This document shows, piece after piece, positions 45,999-61,929 of a DNA stretch of 64,000 nucleotides. The notes beneath the pieces are model-generated. The model saw only the letters and a program-made list of their open reading frames with translations, was not told the origin of the DNA and searched no databases. The translations under genes and the position numbers were made by a program. Numbering within the stretch: the stretch's first letter is position 1; every line of letters starts with the position of its first letter. The DNA is taken from contig JACVTC010000229.1 in NCBI GenBank assembly GCA_016946835.1, forward strand, positions 1 through 64,000. The letters run 5' to 3'. The DNA comes from Neocallimastix lanati (nom. inval.). Taxonomy: Eukaryota > Neocallimastigomycota > Neocallimastigomycetes > Neocallimastigales > Neocallimastigaceae.

Positions 45999-46628
45999 AT
46001 GTTAGAAATAGATAATTTCAGAGAAAAAAATAATAAAATAGGAAATATTAATAATAGAAAATATGAAACAAACAATAATATTTTAATTATTAAAGAAGAA
46101 AATAAAAATAATTTCACAGATAACAAAGGAAATAGTCATAAAATTGTAGAAGAAGAAATAAATATCAATGAATCTATTAAAGTTGATGGTATTAACAATA
46201 GAACTAATAAATCTATAACTTCTGGTTTGGTTAAGGAAATAAATATTATTGATTATAACAATTCAAAAGTAGATAATATTCAAATTACATCAAATGATAA
46301 TAAAAATAAGCGATTTACTAATAATGTGTATTCAGCTAATAATAATATTAATATAAAAGAAAGAAAAATTATTAATAAAAATTCTCCGATAGATGAATCT
46401 AACAATGTTGTAAATGTTGGTAGTGATAAGAAAATAAAAATTAATAAAATTGAAAAGAAAATTAAAATTCCATATATCTATATTCAAAATAACAATAAAT
46501 ATAAAACTAATATTAATAAAATTATGATGCCCAAACCTGAGATCGCTTTAAAGGAGACTATTAATTATAGCAACAATCGCGTAGATACCAAACGGACAAT
46601 TAGGAATTATAGATATAAAAGAAAATAA
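45999..46628 (+). CDS. Asn/Lys/Ile-rich ORF of the LTR element
   Basis: A 209-codon frame of low-complexity, strongly charged sequence ending in a basic tail (RTIRNYRYKRK). I do not recognise a domain. It resembles in texture the Lys/Asn-rich stretch that precedes the protease in the pol frame of the element at 0.5-3.6 kb. It is therefore probably a remnant of that inter-domain region. It ends about 95 bp before the 3' LTR. Confidence 0.5.
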   Translation: MLEIDNFREKNNKIGNINNRKYETNNNILIIKEENKNNFTDNKGNSHKIVEEEININESIKVDGINNRTNKSITSGLVKEINIIDYNNSKVDNIQITSNDNKNKRFTNNVYSANNNINIKERKIINKNSPIDESNNVVNVGSDKKIKINKIEKKIKIPYIYIQNNNKYKTNINKIMMPKPEIALKETINYSNNRVDTKRTIRNYRYKRK

Positions 46629-46722
46629 AATTTTAAAATTATTATTTATAGTAATTAAACCTTATATTTTCTTTTAAAAAAAATATATATATATATAGTT
46701 TAATTTTTAGCAAGGGCATTTC

Positions 46723-47108
46723 TGATATAAAACAAATATGTGTAGTAACATATTTGTATATTTAATATTAATTATTAAATATTAAATTTATATCTTTTTA
46801 ATAATAATTATTTTATTTTATTTTATTTCAATATGTATTATTATAATTATAATAATTATAATATTTTATTTCATATAAAATTTACATATTTCTATATATT
46901 AAAATATATAATTAATATATTACCTATTTCTTATAAATAGATTAGATTATTTATATTAGAAATAGAGAACTCTCTTGTAAAATTTTAGGAATTAGAATTA
47001 TTATTTTAATTGTACTAATATTATGATTTTATTAATAAAATTTACTAAACTACCATTATTTAAAACCCACTGCTTATAAATTATTGCACATAAAAGTCCC
47101 GTATATCA
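46723..47108 (+). repeat. 3' LTR of the 43.7-47.1 kb element
   Basis: 386 bp, TGATATAAAAC...TATATCA. A short purine-rich AGCAAGGGCA lies just before it and may serve as polypurine tract. Confidence 0.85.
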
Positions 47109-47940
47109 ATATACATATCACGTGATCTGATAGTATATAGAATATAAATAAAAAGATAATAATTTTAATAGGTTAATAAGACTATAAAGACTGGAAATTA
47201 TAGTTAGTGAATTATTTGTCAATATAACCTAGAATTTATATTAGGTAATAAAGAATTGGCAATAGTTTCACCATACTCTATTACTTTTAGGTAGGAATAT
47301 ATCGATAAATACCTACTTAACTATGATACTAGCTATATAACTACTACTAGTTATAGGCATTAAATAGTTGAACAATAGAGTATAGGTAGATAGCTCTATA
47401 TTATAATATTGGATACAAAATATAGATATTATGAATATTTAGATGGAGTATTACTTTATTTAATATATATAATATGAATTACATGAATAAAATATATAAA
47501 TATCTATTATTTTATCAAGATTAGAGTATGTATCTAAGAACTAAGTCTATATATTATTATGATTTAAAATAAATAGATGACATAAATAGGTATTATATTT
47601 ATTGTAAGTTTATTGTTCTTAGTATTTTGCTAGTATAAAATAAATAAACAATATATTTATAACTAATGATAGCTAAACTAATGGTTAAATAACCCTAAAG
47701 AGTAACTATCTACTATATCCAAAAAAAAAAAACTCTATCTAACTAAATACTACTATATCTTTACTTTAACTAAATATTTATATATTTAGTCAATGGTTAA
47801 CAAATATCGTTAATATTGTCATTATTATATGGCTAGAGCTATACAGTAGTCTTGTACTATTATAGCAGATATAAATCAGGTATCTAAGTAATCTACCTTT
47901 GGAATTTTATTTTACTTGAGATAATTCTCTTCACTTAAGT
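47109..47940. other. Continuation of the compositionally distinct block
   Basis: Same CTA/TAG-rich texture as 41.5-43.7 kb, with no homopolymers and no gene recognised. Probably the right part of the sequence into which the LTR element inserted. Confidence 0.4.
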
Positions 47941-47959
47941 ATTTTTACATTTTAACTTG

Positions 47960-48250
47960 TTTTTTATTTCTAAAGAATATTTTATTTTTAACGAATATTT
48001 TATTTTTAAAGAATACTTTGTTTTGAAAGAATATTTTATTTTTAAAGAATATTTTATTTTTAAAGAATATTATTATTATAATAGTAATTAATTATAAATT
48101 TAATAATAATTCTAATAATAATAATAATAATAATAATTCTTATAATAATAATTCTAATAATAATAATTCTAATAATAATAATTCTAATAATAATAATAAT
48201 TCTAATAATAATAATAATTCTAATAATAGTAATATTAATAATAATAAAAA
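47960..48250. repeat. Two adjacent minisatellites
   Basis: About five copies of a 20-bp unit AAAGAATATTTTATTTTTAA (47,960-48,068), then about eight copies of a TAATAATAATTC-type unit (48,100-48,230). No gene. Confidence 0.85.
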
Positions 48251-48380
48251 TAAATATGATAAAAACTGATAATTGTAATAGTAGAAAAAATAATTTCATA
48301 ATAAAAACAATAATAATAGTTATACAAACAATACTATATAAGAAATATATTTATTTAATTATATAGTCTAACCACAGGAA

Positions 48381-48480
48381 TATTTACCATGGCAAGTAAG
48401 CATCAGCTTCATTTATAGGGAAAAACACCCAAAGTGGATAAAATCCCCTATACAAATTCAGTAGGTAATAGCGGGGTAGA
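48381..48480 (-). mobile_element. Fragment of SINE family 2 (copy C)
   Basis: On the minus strand this matches the front body of copies A and B. Shared blocks include TATTTACCATG, CAGCTTCATTTATAGG and AAATTCAG (written on the plus strand). Only about 100 bp is recognisable and the two ends of the SINE are missing. Confidence 0.6.
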
Positions 48481-48489
48481 TTATAAATT

Positions 48490-49198
48490 GTAAAAAATAT
48501 ATAGTTTATATTAGACTATATAAATTTTACTTATTAATAATTATTAAAATATTACATTCTTTTTTTTTTTATGTTTAAAAAAAGTATTATTATATTTTAT
48601 AATATTTTAATAATTAATATAGTTCTCTTAACTAAAACCATCCATTATACCCTTTCTTTTAATTAAATATATATTATAAAATTTTAAATATGAAATAAAC
48701 TCTTTTATTTTATTTTATTTTTTTTTATTTAATGTTTCATTTATTTTATTGTAATCATTTTTTTTATTCTTTATAAAAGAAAGAGAAAGAGAAAGATATA
48801 AAAAAAAAAAGTGATAAAAATAAAGATAAAGATTAAAAAAAAAAACAAAAAAAATAAAAATAAAAGTATTAAAAACTAAAGTGAAATTAAAATTAATTTA
48901 AAAAAAAATCAAAATATATATAAAAAAAAATTATTTGTTTCAGTTTGTAGTTAAAATTAATATTAATAGGATTGAGAGGAATAATGAATTAAAAATAATG
49001 AGAAACTCAATATTTTTTCCGCGTCAATGATTTTTTTTTTTTTAATTTTTTATTCTGCTTATGAAATATTAAAAAAAGCAATTCTCTACGATAATAACAA
49101 TTTCTTGTAATTAGTGTATTCTATATAGATAATCTATTTTTTAATATAATATTATTAATTTTTTTACTTTATTTATACATCTTAATTTTTAACTTTAT

Positions 49199-49257
<59 letters not shown>

Positions 49258-49461
49258 TTATGTTTAATAATGTTCAATATCAATTTTATTTTAAGTTTTT
49301 TTTTTTCTTATAAGTTTTATTCTTTTCAAGGTTTTATTCATTTTTAAATTTTTTTTTTTTTTAACTTCTATTTTTATATTAATCCACTACTTTAGAAATT
49401 ATAAATTATTTAAAATTATTCATTATATTTTAATTATAGTAAAAATAAAGTATTTTTAATA

Positions 49462-49498
<37 letters not shown>

Positions 49499-49785
49499 TA
49501 TAATAATAATAATATATATATATTTTTATCTATTAATAATAATATATATATATATATTATGTAATATTTATCCATTAATATTTATTCTATCTCTTAACAC
49601 TATATATTATTTATTTTTTTCTTATTAAATATTTTATAAATTATTTATTTAATTACTTAATTAGTGTTTTATTTATTATAAATATATAGTATTTAGTAAG
49701 ATCTATTATTTATTATTATTATTATTATTATTATTGTTATTTTTAAAAAAACAAAAAAAAAATATAAAAAATATTAAATATATTA

Positions 49786-49824
<39 letters not shown>

Positions 49825-49980
49825 TGGATAAAAATAAAAAAATTAAAGAAAAACAATACATAAAAAAAAGAAAAATTATAATATTATTAACAATAATAAA
49901 AAAAATAAATAAATCTATTTATATTTATATTAATTTGAATAAAATAAATAGAAAATATCAGAATAAAAAAAAAAAAAAAA
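48490..49980. other. AT-rich spacer upstream of the receptor gene
   Basis: No gene. Poly-T tracts at 49,201-49,255 and about 49,464-49,496, and AAT runs near 49,789-49,820. A 104-codon open frame at 49,734-50,048 is a translation of A-rich low-complexity sequence, although its end coincides with the first exon of the receptor gene. Confidence 0.7.
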
Positions 49981-49988
49981 AAAAAGAA

Positions 49989-53250
<3,262 letters not shown>

Positions 53251-53263
53251 AGAACTTTTTATA

Positions 53264-53297
<34 letters not shown>

Positions 53298-53509
53298 AGT
53301 AATAAATAAAACAATCTAGATTTAAATAAAGAAATTTTATAATTAAATCATCTATGTTTTAAGTAAAATCATCCATGATAATTATTAAATATCTCTCTCT
53401 AATTTTTCTATATATATATATATATTTTTCTTTTAACAATTAAAAAATAAAGAAATTAATAAATAAATTATTTATTAATATGCTAATAAATTAATAAACA
53501 AGTATGTGG

Positions 53510-54079
53510 ATTTTTTATTATTATTACAATCATTAATATTATTGAAATGATAATTTTAATTTTATTAATTATATTTATATGATTTAAAAGCTTTTAAATA
53601 AATTTTTTATTTTAAAATAATAATAATAAAAAAAAAAAAAAAAACATTTTATTTTATTATTATTACAATCATTAATATGATTGAAATGATAATTTTAATT
53701 TTATTAATTCTATTTACTATCATTTTGTTATATATTTCATATTTGAATTTTTTTTAATTAAATAATTAAAAAACTTATTTAATTATATTTATATGATATA
53801 AAAGCTTTTAAATAAATTTTTTATTTTAAAATAATAATAAAATAATAATAATAAAAAAAAAAAAAAAAAAAAAAAAAACATTTTATTTTATTTTATTATT
53901 ATTACAATCATTAATATTATTGAAATGATAATTTTTAATTTTATTAATTCTATTTACTATCATTTTGTTATATATTTCATATTTGAATTTTTTTTAATTA
54001 AATATTTAAAAAATTTATTTAATTATATTTATATGATTTAAAAGCTTTTAAATAAATTTTTTATTTTATAATTTTTAAA

Positions 54080-54112
<33 letters not shown>

Positions 54113-54130
54113 AAAAAAAAAAAAACATTT
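53510..54130. repeat. Three-copy tandem repeat (~240-bp unit)
   Basis: Three successive blocks (about 53,510-53,643, 53,645-53,879 and 53,880-54,126) share TTATTATTACAATCATTAAT at the start, TATATGAT(T/A)TAAAAGCTTTTAAAT in the middle and a poly-A tract at the end. The first block lacks an internal segment. It lies downstream of the receptor gene. No coding. Confidence 0.85.
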
Positions 54131-55640
54131 ATTTTATTTTATTATTTGCTATTAATATTGAAGTTTTTATTTTATATTTAATTATTTGTAATTTATATTT
54201 ATTAATTATTTAGTATTAATTATTATTATTTTTTTTTATTATAATCGATTTAGAAATAAATATATTTTTAAATATTAATTATTAAAAAAAAATAAAATAT
54301 TAATAATTTATTTGTAATTTATTTATTAATTTATTTATATATATAATTGTATTATGTTCAAAATTGTTGAGTTCAGAGATAAAGAAGATAATACGTATTG
54401 TGTATTTATTTAATGTCTTCATTTATTTTTAATCATACATTTATATATTTTTTTATTTACAAAAAACTAGAATAACATAAATCAAAAAGCAATAATAAGA
54501 TTTAATAAAACTATAAAAACTATAAAAGTTATAATTAATGAGGCTTGATATGGCGTATTAAATATGTTATGCATATTGCTCATATGATATTGCTAATACT
54601 TAACATATTAAAAAATATAAAAAAATTTTATTGCATTAAATTACTTAATAAAAAGCCACATTGAGAAATGTAATTTTCTGACATGCGACACATTCAGGAT
54701 ATAGATATTTTTTTATTACTACTATTATGATGAACTAGGTTAGTTCATAGTAACAAATTCAAAAATAATTTTAATGACTATAAAAGTTATAAAAATTAGT
54801 TATATCAATACTATAAGTTTTTAGAGAGTTTAATTGTAATTAAAATATTTCATATAAGTTCGGAAATTTTAATCATGGATTTATTATAATTTTTTTTTAA
54901 AAAAAAAAAAAAAAGTATTATTTAACTTTAATATTATTTATTTATTTATTTATTTATTAATATTAAAAAGTTTATTTGTAAAAAAAAAAAAAAATTGTAA
55001 ATAGAAAGCATCAAAGAACTTCATTAATATGAACATTACAAATATTTATTAAACAACAAAATCAAACTAAATATAATAAATAGATATAATAAATTATAAA
55101 TATATATATATATGGATAAACCTTCTTTATTTAAATAATATTATAAAGTAAAATTTTTTAATTAATATCCATCCATATATTTTTATTTTTATGAAAAAAA
55201 TAAACATTAGTACAAACTTTATTTTTTTTTTTATCTTTTTTTTTTTTTTCCTTGTAATTTTTATTAAAGTATTTTTTTTTTTTTTTTTTATTTTTTTTTC
55301 CTTATTATTTTGATTAAAGAAGTTTATTTACTAAAAAATGCTTAGAATGGAAATTATATAAGAATGCTTTACTTAATATGGTATATAATATATATATTTA
55401 GTTTATTGTAACATGTTAATTTCGTTAATCCCAGTTTAAAAGAAAAAAAAAATAAAATAAAATAAAAATAAGACAATCAAATTTCGATTAATTTTTAGTC
55501 AATATTTTTATTATTTAGTATATATGAAAATAAAAAAAAAAAAAAAAATAAAAAATTATATAATTTAATATTTTTTTTTTTTTTAAAACAAAATAATATA
55601 ACTTTTATAAAAATTTAATTATTTGTTAATATTATCAAAA
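54131..55640. other. AT-rich spacer, no gene
   Basis: A less biased patch at 54,360-54,870 shows no open frame or repeat that I can assign. The rest is poly-A/poly-T and AT runs. Confidence 0.6.
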
Positions 55641-55643
55641 ACT

Positions 55644-56111
55644 AATCTTTTCTTGTTTTTATCCTAGTGGTTAGTAATCGAGACTAACACACATAAGATT
55701 TCTGGGTCGACTCCTCGGCTACCTTCTGAATTTATATGGAACAATTTTCATCCTCCCAGGGTGGTTTAACTCTAATAAATAAAGTTGGTTTTATCTCACT
55801 ATAGTAAGTATTCTTATTGCTAGACTTTATAATTGCTATTATAGAGAGCATTTGACCTGTAAGAAAATTATTGTCGTTGTTCCTTCCTCAATGATGATTC
55901 AAAAAATCACTGAAAAAAAAAAAAAAAAAAAAGAAAAAAGAAAAACTCGTAGTATAAAATGGCGAATAGGGAATACCTTTCATTTTAGCCTCCCTATGTT
56001 GATACCGAAACAGCATGGTAAAGAATCCATTGAGAGTATGATACGTTAAAGGGAGAGATGGAAGATCTATTACCCTCTTCTCTTGTTAATCCTAGTCTAA
56101 TAAAAAAAAAA
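55644..56111 (+). mobile_element. tRNA-derived SINE, family 2, copy B (468 bp)
   Basis: Full-length partner of copy A (37,943-38,410), with the same length. It starts AATCTTTTCTTGTTTTTATCC. The Pol III boxes are clearer here: A box CTAGTGGTTAGTAATCG near 55,663 and B box GGGTCGACTCC at 55,704-55,714. The body shares TTCTGAATTTATATGG, TATAATTGCTATTATAGAGA, GTTGATACCGAAAC and GAGAGTATGATACGTTAAAGG with copy A. The end is GTTAATCCTAGTCTAATAAA plus an A tail. An internal poly-A expansion lies at 55,913-55,932. No coding. Non-autonomous; the helping LINE is not in this window. Confidence 0.8.
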
Positions 56112-57236
56112 TTAAAAATAATATTAAAATTTCATACGGCAGCTAACTAGAATTTAATTTAATATTTTGTGATAAATTTTACAAAATTAAGAATGTGCAA
56201 AATAATATATAACATAAAACACTTTAATAAAATTAAAAAAAAAAAAAATAATAAAAAAATTAATAAAAATAAATAAATAAAAATCAAAAAAAAAATAATA
56301 TAAATAATAAAGAATTATATAGTCTTTTTCATTTTATTTATATAAATAAATTTATTTATTAATATTTCATTATTATTTGAATAAATTAAAACAATAAATG
56401 GCTATGTACTTGCAAATATATTTAGCGGTCTTATAATGAGAATAACAATTAAAAATATTTATTTAATAGTTTAAATATATTTAATGTTTTATATGCTAAT
56501 ATATAATTATAGATTTAATATATTTATATAAAACATATTTTATTATATTTTAATATATTTTATTTTATTTTAATAAATTTCAATGTTCTTATTTTATGTA
56601 GATAATCTCTTATATAAAAAATTAATAGTCGACAATTTAAAAAATTTGATATTGGTTTCCATGTTTAAACCTTATTTACTATAAATAATTTTTTTCTGTA
56701 ATATTGATTTGTTAAATTTATATATTATTATTTATGTTATTTTATTTATTTTTTATTATTCTAATGTATATTTTATTTTATACTCAATTTTTGATATAAA
56801 TAAAAACCTTAATAATTATAAAAAAATTAATTAATAATTTATTTATTTAAATTTCTTTTCAAAAAAATTTTTTTTATAAAATTAAATATATTATATCTTA
56901 TGAGATAATAGACTATTAGCACACTTTTTTTTTATTCTTATTTATATTTTTAATAATAAATAAAGTTTATATCAATTATTTAATTTATGATGCTATTATT
57001 AAAAAATTTTTTTTTTTAGTTTAAGTCTAGTTTTTATATAATCCATTAATTATAATAGATTAATACATTTAATATTAATATATTTAATATATTTATAATA
57101 TATGTATTACTTTTTTATTTTTTTTTATTTTTTATATTTAATAAGATTTATAATTTAATGTTTTTTTTTTTTTTTTTTTTGTGATTTTATTCATAATTAA
57201 AAGTCCAGAGTAAAACTTAATAATAAAAATGTTCCT

Positions 57237-57273
<37 letters not shown>

Positions 57274-57660
57274 CATATTGTACTACATTAATTTTTAATA
57301 TTTATTTTTTTTATATATTATAAATGATTTTAGTATTATAAATTTTTATATTTATACTTAATAATTATCAATTAATTATTAACAATTAAATACCAATTTT
57401 TTTATATGAATGTTACGCATGTTACACAAAAATTATCTAGATTTTGTATTCTTTTTTTTTTTTTTTTTTTTTTATATATTATTCATTTTTTTTTATATTA
57501 TACATTTATTTTATTTAATTTTATTTAAATATTAAATAATATAAACAAATATTTAATAAATAATATATTTTTTTTCTTGTATATAAACAGGTAATTTTTC
57601 TTTATTTTTGTAAATTTCATAAATATAAAAATTATAAATAGTAATAGAATAATAATATAA
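56112..57660. other. AT-rich spacer upstream of the CotH gene
   Basis: No gene. Holds the presumed promoter of the CotH gene at the right end. Poly-T tracts lie at about 57,163-57,180, 57,239-57,267 and 57,450-57,473. Confidence 0.7.
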
Positions 57661-57669
57661 TAAAAAAAA

Positions 57670-59573
57670 ATGAAATATATAAATATTCTTTCCACTTTAG
57701 CTGTTTTAGCTGCCTCTGTTAAGGCTGAAAGTTTTCTTAGTAATGCTAAGAGAGCTGAAATTTTCAAGTTAACTGATAATGCTGTTCCAACTATGGATTT
57801 CACTTTACCAGAAGATGAATATGCTCTTTTAAAGAAAAGTATCAATGAATCTATGATGGCTGATGGTTATGATAACCCATGGACTGATTTCTCTACTAAA
57901 AATGCTACTATGGTATTCACTTTAAATGGGTAAGTTTCTATAAAATTCTATATAATAAAAATAATATATTAATTATTTGAGTAATTATTAATATCATTTT
58001 ATATATATTTTTAATTTTTTTGGTGTTAATTTATATAATTTATATATATTTAAATAAAAATGTTTATAATCATTTTCTTAATTAAAATAGTGAAAAGCAA
58101 AAGTTTAAGAAAGTTAACTTTTCTTTAGGTGGTATGTCTTCTCACTATTATCCAAAGGCTGCTTACAATATTAAGATTCGTGGTAAGGATGAACTTTACG
58201 GTAGAAAGAATTTCCGTATTCGTTCTGATATCAGAGATCCAACTGTTATGCGTTCAAAGCTTTTCTGTGATATTACAAACCGTTTAAATTTAGTTAACAG
58301 TATTTCTGCTAATTACGTTAAAATGACTATTAATGGTGAAGATTTAGGTTTCAATGTTCTCTTAGATTCCTTAAAGAAATCTACTGTTGAAATTGAATAC
58401 AATGATGTTGAATCCACTCATTTAATTCAATGTAAAAAGAATGGTGCTCAATTGACTTATGATACTATTGATTTCTGTAGCAATGAAAATGAAGACAACC
58501 CAGATATGACTGAATTCGGAGAACTCTTAAAGTCTCTTGATACTGCTAAGTCTATTAAGGATATTGAAGACATTTTTGATGTTGAAAACTTCTACAAATA
58601 TATTATTTTAGAATGGCTTACTGCCTCCTGGGATCATTTAACTTTATATGGTCACAATTTCAATGTTTACAAGATTCCAAATGGTAAATGGGTTTTCAGT
58701 TTATATGATTTTGATACTACTTTTGCTGGTGAACTCGATTTAGGTTTATGGGGTCGTATTCCAGTTCCATTAGATGGTACCAACCCAGATACCTGGTCAA
58801 AGGTTTTATTCAAGGATTGGATTTCCGAAGATCAACATATTCTTCAAGTCTTCAACAAAGATGAAAAGCGTTTCCTTAAGAATCTTCAAGAAGTTCTCGA
58901 TAACGCCTTCAACCCAGAATTCTTATTCAAGAGAATTGATGAAATTAAAGACTTTATTAGACCATATGTTAAGGAAGACAGAACTCCAGATGAAAATGGT
59001 GTTTTACCAGGTAGAATTAACACTGCTAGTTTATTCTATGATTTCAACTATGATCAATGGGAAGGTAGTACCGAATTCAAAACCATTCAAACCCACTTCT
59101 TCGTCTGGGAAGGTTTCTCTTACCCATTAAAGAAATGGGTTCTTGATAAATATGCCTTTGTTTGTAAAAATTACGATGTTGATTGTAGTGTTGGTAAGAA
59201 GTACCTTGAAGACTACGAATTCAAAACTTATGCTGACAGTTATGAAACTACTTTTGTAGTTATTCCGGATACCGCTAATACTACTACTACTACTGTTGAA
59301 GGTGAAGTTAATGCTACTACTTCAGTTCCAGTTTCTTCTATTGAACAATCTACAACTGTTGTTCCAACTACTACTGTTGTTCCAACTACTACTGTTGTTC
59401 CAACTACTACTGTTAAGCCAGTCGAAACTATCAAGACTACTACTACTAAGGCCAAAACCACTAAAGTTGTATCTACTAAGAATGTCAAAACTACTAAGAA
59501 GGCTAAGAAGACCGTTGTAAAGACTGTTGTTGTTAAGAAAGTTATTACTAAGACTGTCAAGAAAGCTAATTAA
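57670..59573 (+). CDS. Secreted CotH-kinase-domain protein
   Basis: Two exons, 57,670-57,929 and 58,091-59,573, joined across a 161-bp intron (GTAAGT...ATAG), give 580 residues. Residues 1-19 (MKYINILSTLAVLAASVKA) form a signal peptide. The CotH domain follows: an Ig-like front (MDFTLPEDEY, NATMVFTLNG), then RKNFRIRSDIRDP near 124-136, where CotH kinases carry the nucleotide-binding Lys/Arg, and the metal-binding-type motif YDFD at 292-295. CotH was first described as a spore-coat protein kinase in Bacillus, and CotH proteins also serve as invasins in Mucorales. In anaerobic fungi many are linked to cellulosomes through dockerins. No dockerin is seen here. The tail has VVPTTT repeats (about residues 505-525; likely O-glycosylated) and a Lys/Thr-rich end, suggesting cell-wall association. 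Whether it is an active kinase is unknown. Confidence 0.92.
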
Positions 59574-60068
59574 TTAATTTAAATAATAATTATTCTAAAG
59601 TGGAAACTAAAATAATAATCTACTACAAAACAAAAAAATATATATATATAGAATTTATTATTGAAAATTTTTAGACATAAAATGATAAAAATTTAAAAAC
59701 AATAATTTAAAAACTATTTATTATTATAATAAATAATAATAGATGCTAATCCCTAAAAAAAACATAGATAAATAGAAATAGAGATAGAATAATATTATTT
59801 AAATATCTTAAATATTTTTATAATATTATCATCAAACTTTTTTTTTTTTTGAGAAAAAAAAAATATATATAAAAAAATTTTTGTATATTTTTATATTTAT
59901 AAAATAAAATATAAAATATTTAAATTATTAAAAAAAAATAAAAATAAAGATAATAATTTATAATTTTTGAAAGATAAAATAACAAATTTTTATTTATTAA
60001 ATACAAAAAAAAAAAAAAAAATAATAAATAAATTAAATAAATAAATAAAAATATAAAGTTCCGAGTTT
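59574..60068. other. 3' flank of the CotH gene, no gene
   Basis: AT-rich sequence with A tracts; presumably includes the 3' untranslated region of the CotH gene. Confidence 0.6.
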
Positions 60069-60355
60069 AAATCTTTTATGCTTTTTGAAAAAGTTTTCAT
60101 ATTATGAAGTGTAATATAATTTTTTTTTCCCTTGTTCCATAAATTATTATATAAATATAATAATAATAATAATAACATATAAAAGAATTTATAATAATAA
60201 TTTATTAACAGATATAAATGATCAATATATTATATAATCTTTAATAAATAATTATTCTTGAACCATTAAGTCTTTTATAGTTCATAAGTATCCAAATTAA
60301 AAGTTTATAGTATTTAAGAAAATCAATTACTCTCACTCTTTCTGATTTATAATCG
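60069..60355 (+). repeat. Inverted repeat A, left arm (~287 bp)
   Basis: The reverse complement of this arm is nearly identical to 60,472-60,760; the only difference I noticed is a 2-bp T-tract change near the outer end. The arms enclose a ~116-bp spacer, so the DNA could form a long hairpin. An open frame at 59,990-60,178 here is low-complexity and not supported. Confidence 0.9.
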
Positions 60356-60461
60356 TATTAATAATAATTAGTCATACTACAATAACAAAGATTTAATAGA
60401 TTAGTTGGTCTATTTAATTAATTTAATTCATAATACATAAAAAGAATTTTTTTTTTTTTTT
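60356..60461 (+). repeat. Inverted repeat B, left arm (spacer of repeat A)
   Basis: The spacer between the arms of repeat A, starting after TAATCG. It recurs as a reverse complement at 61,021-61,113 with near identity (for example TTAGTTGGTCTATTTAATTA against its complement there). A poly-T tract follows at 60,449-60,469. Confidence 0.88.
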
Positions 60462-60471
60462 TTTTTTTTAA

Positions 60472-60760
60472 CGATTATAAATCAGAAAGAGTGAGAGTAA
60501 TTGATTTTCTTAAATACTATAAACTTTTAATTTGGATACTTATGAACTATAAAAGACTTAATGGTTCAAGAATAATTATTTATTAAAGATTATATAATAT
60601 ATTGATCATTTATATCTGTTAATAAATTATTATTATAAATTCTTTTATATGTTATTATTATTATTATTATATTTATATAATAATTTATGGAACAAGGGAA
60701 AAAAAAATTATATTACACTTCATAATATGAAAACTTTTTCAAAAAGCATAAAAAAGATTT
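60472..60760 (-). repeat. Inverted repeat A, right arm
   Basis: Partner of 60,069-60,355. Begins CGATTATAAATCAGAAAGAG and ends GCATAAAAAAGATTT. Confidence 0.9.
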
Positions 60761-61020
60761 ATAATATATTCTAATTTATATATTTTATATTATTTAATTG
60801 ATTGAAATTATTATAACTGAATTATTGAAATTGTGAAATTGAAATTTAATTTACCTTGTAATTTCAACACTTTTTTTTTTTTTTTTTTTTTTTTATACTA
60901 TTTCAAAATTACAGAAAAAAAAAAAAAAAAAACTCATTTATCTTTATTTTCATGTATTTTTTTTTAATAAATATTATTAAATAAAGTTTATTTCGTAGTC
61001 TAAAAAAAAAAAAAAAAAAA
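60761..61020. other. Segment between inverted repeats A and B
   Basis: AT-rich, with poly-T (60,871-60,893), poly-A near 60,914-60,931 and poly-A just before 61,021. The phrase ACTGAATTATTGAAATTG near 60,820 recurs near 8,718. Confidence 0.6.
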
Positions 61021-61113
61021 AATTCTTTTTATGTATTATGAATTAAATTAATTAAATAGACCAACTAATCTATTAAATCTTTGTTATTGTAGTATGACTA
61101 ATTATTATTAATA
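61021..61113 (-). repeat. Inverted repeat B, right arm
   Basis: Reverse complement of the spacer segment at 60,356-60,461. It completes an A-B-A'-C-B' arrangement. Confidence 0.88.
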
Positions 61114-61925
61114 CCTTTTTTTTTATTTTTATTTATTTAAGGAAAATTTTACAAAATAAGAAATATTAATATTTTAATTATAATTAGTAATAATTATATA
61201 AATATATAAAATAGAATATTTATTTATTTATTCATTCATTTATTCATTTATTGTTTATTATTACACATGTTATTTTTTAAAAATTTTTTTTTTTTTTTAA
61301 AAGTTAATTTATAAAGCATGGATGTATTGTACTTTTAATTACTAAATAAATAATAATTTTGTACTCTTTTTTTTTTTTTTTTTTTTTTTTTAATTTTATT
61401 TTGTTATATTTTGAATTATTTAATTTATTATTGATTTTTTTTTTTTATTTATTATATTTATTATATTTATTATATTTATTATATTTATTATATTAGGTAT
61501 TAATATAAAATTTATATTAAAATTTTATTAATGTTGTTATTATTATTTTTTTAATCAATTAGAAACTTAAAAGAATATTAAATTTTATGTATATAAATAT
61601 ATTATTAAGTTAAATAGACTTTTGAGATTAGTCTTTTTTTTTTTTAGTTTGCTTATTATTGTAGTTTTTATGATAAACAAAAAATAGGGAACATAAAAAA
61701 AAAAAAAGAGTACATAATTATTATTTGCATAAAAAAAAAAAAAGCATGCCAAATAAATTAAAAAAAATTAAATAATAATAAAGTATAATTATAATTATTA
61801 ATTAACATTTGACTGATAATTTTAAGATTACAGTAAGAACATGCCAAATAAATTAAATAATATATATTATTTTAACATAAAAAAACAATAATATTTTTTA
61901 AAATGTCCAAAATATTAAAACTAAT
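61114..61925. other. AT-rich spacer, no gene
   Basis: TTTATTATA repeats (about 61,445-61,492), poly-T tracts and A tracts. The word ATGCCAAATAAATTAA occurs twice (61,746 and 61,841). Nothing else seen. Confidence 0.6.
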
Positions 61926-61929
61926 TCAA

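Noticed and set aside
48060-48299. 79-codon Ile/Arg frame
   Set aside because: Pure translation of a TAATAATTC minisatellite.
57525-59560. Antisense and alternate-frame ORFs over the CotH gene
   Set aside because: Shadows; the Val/Thr-rich antisense frame comes from the ACT/GTT repeats.
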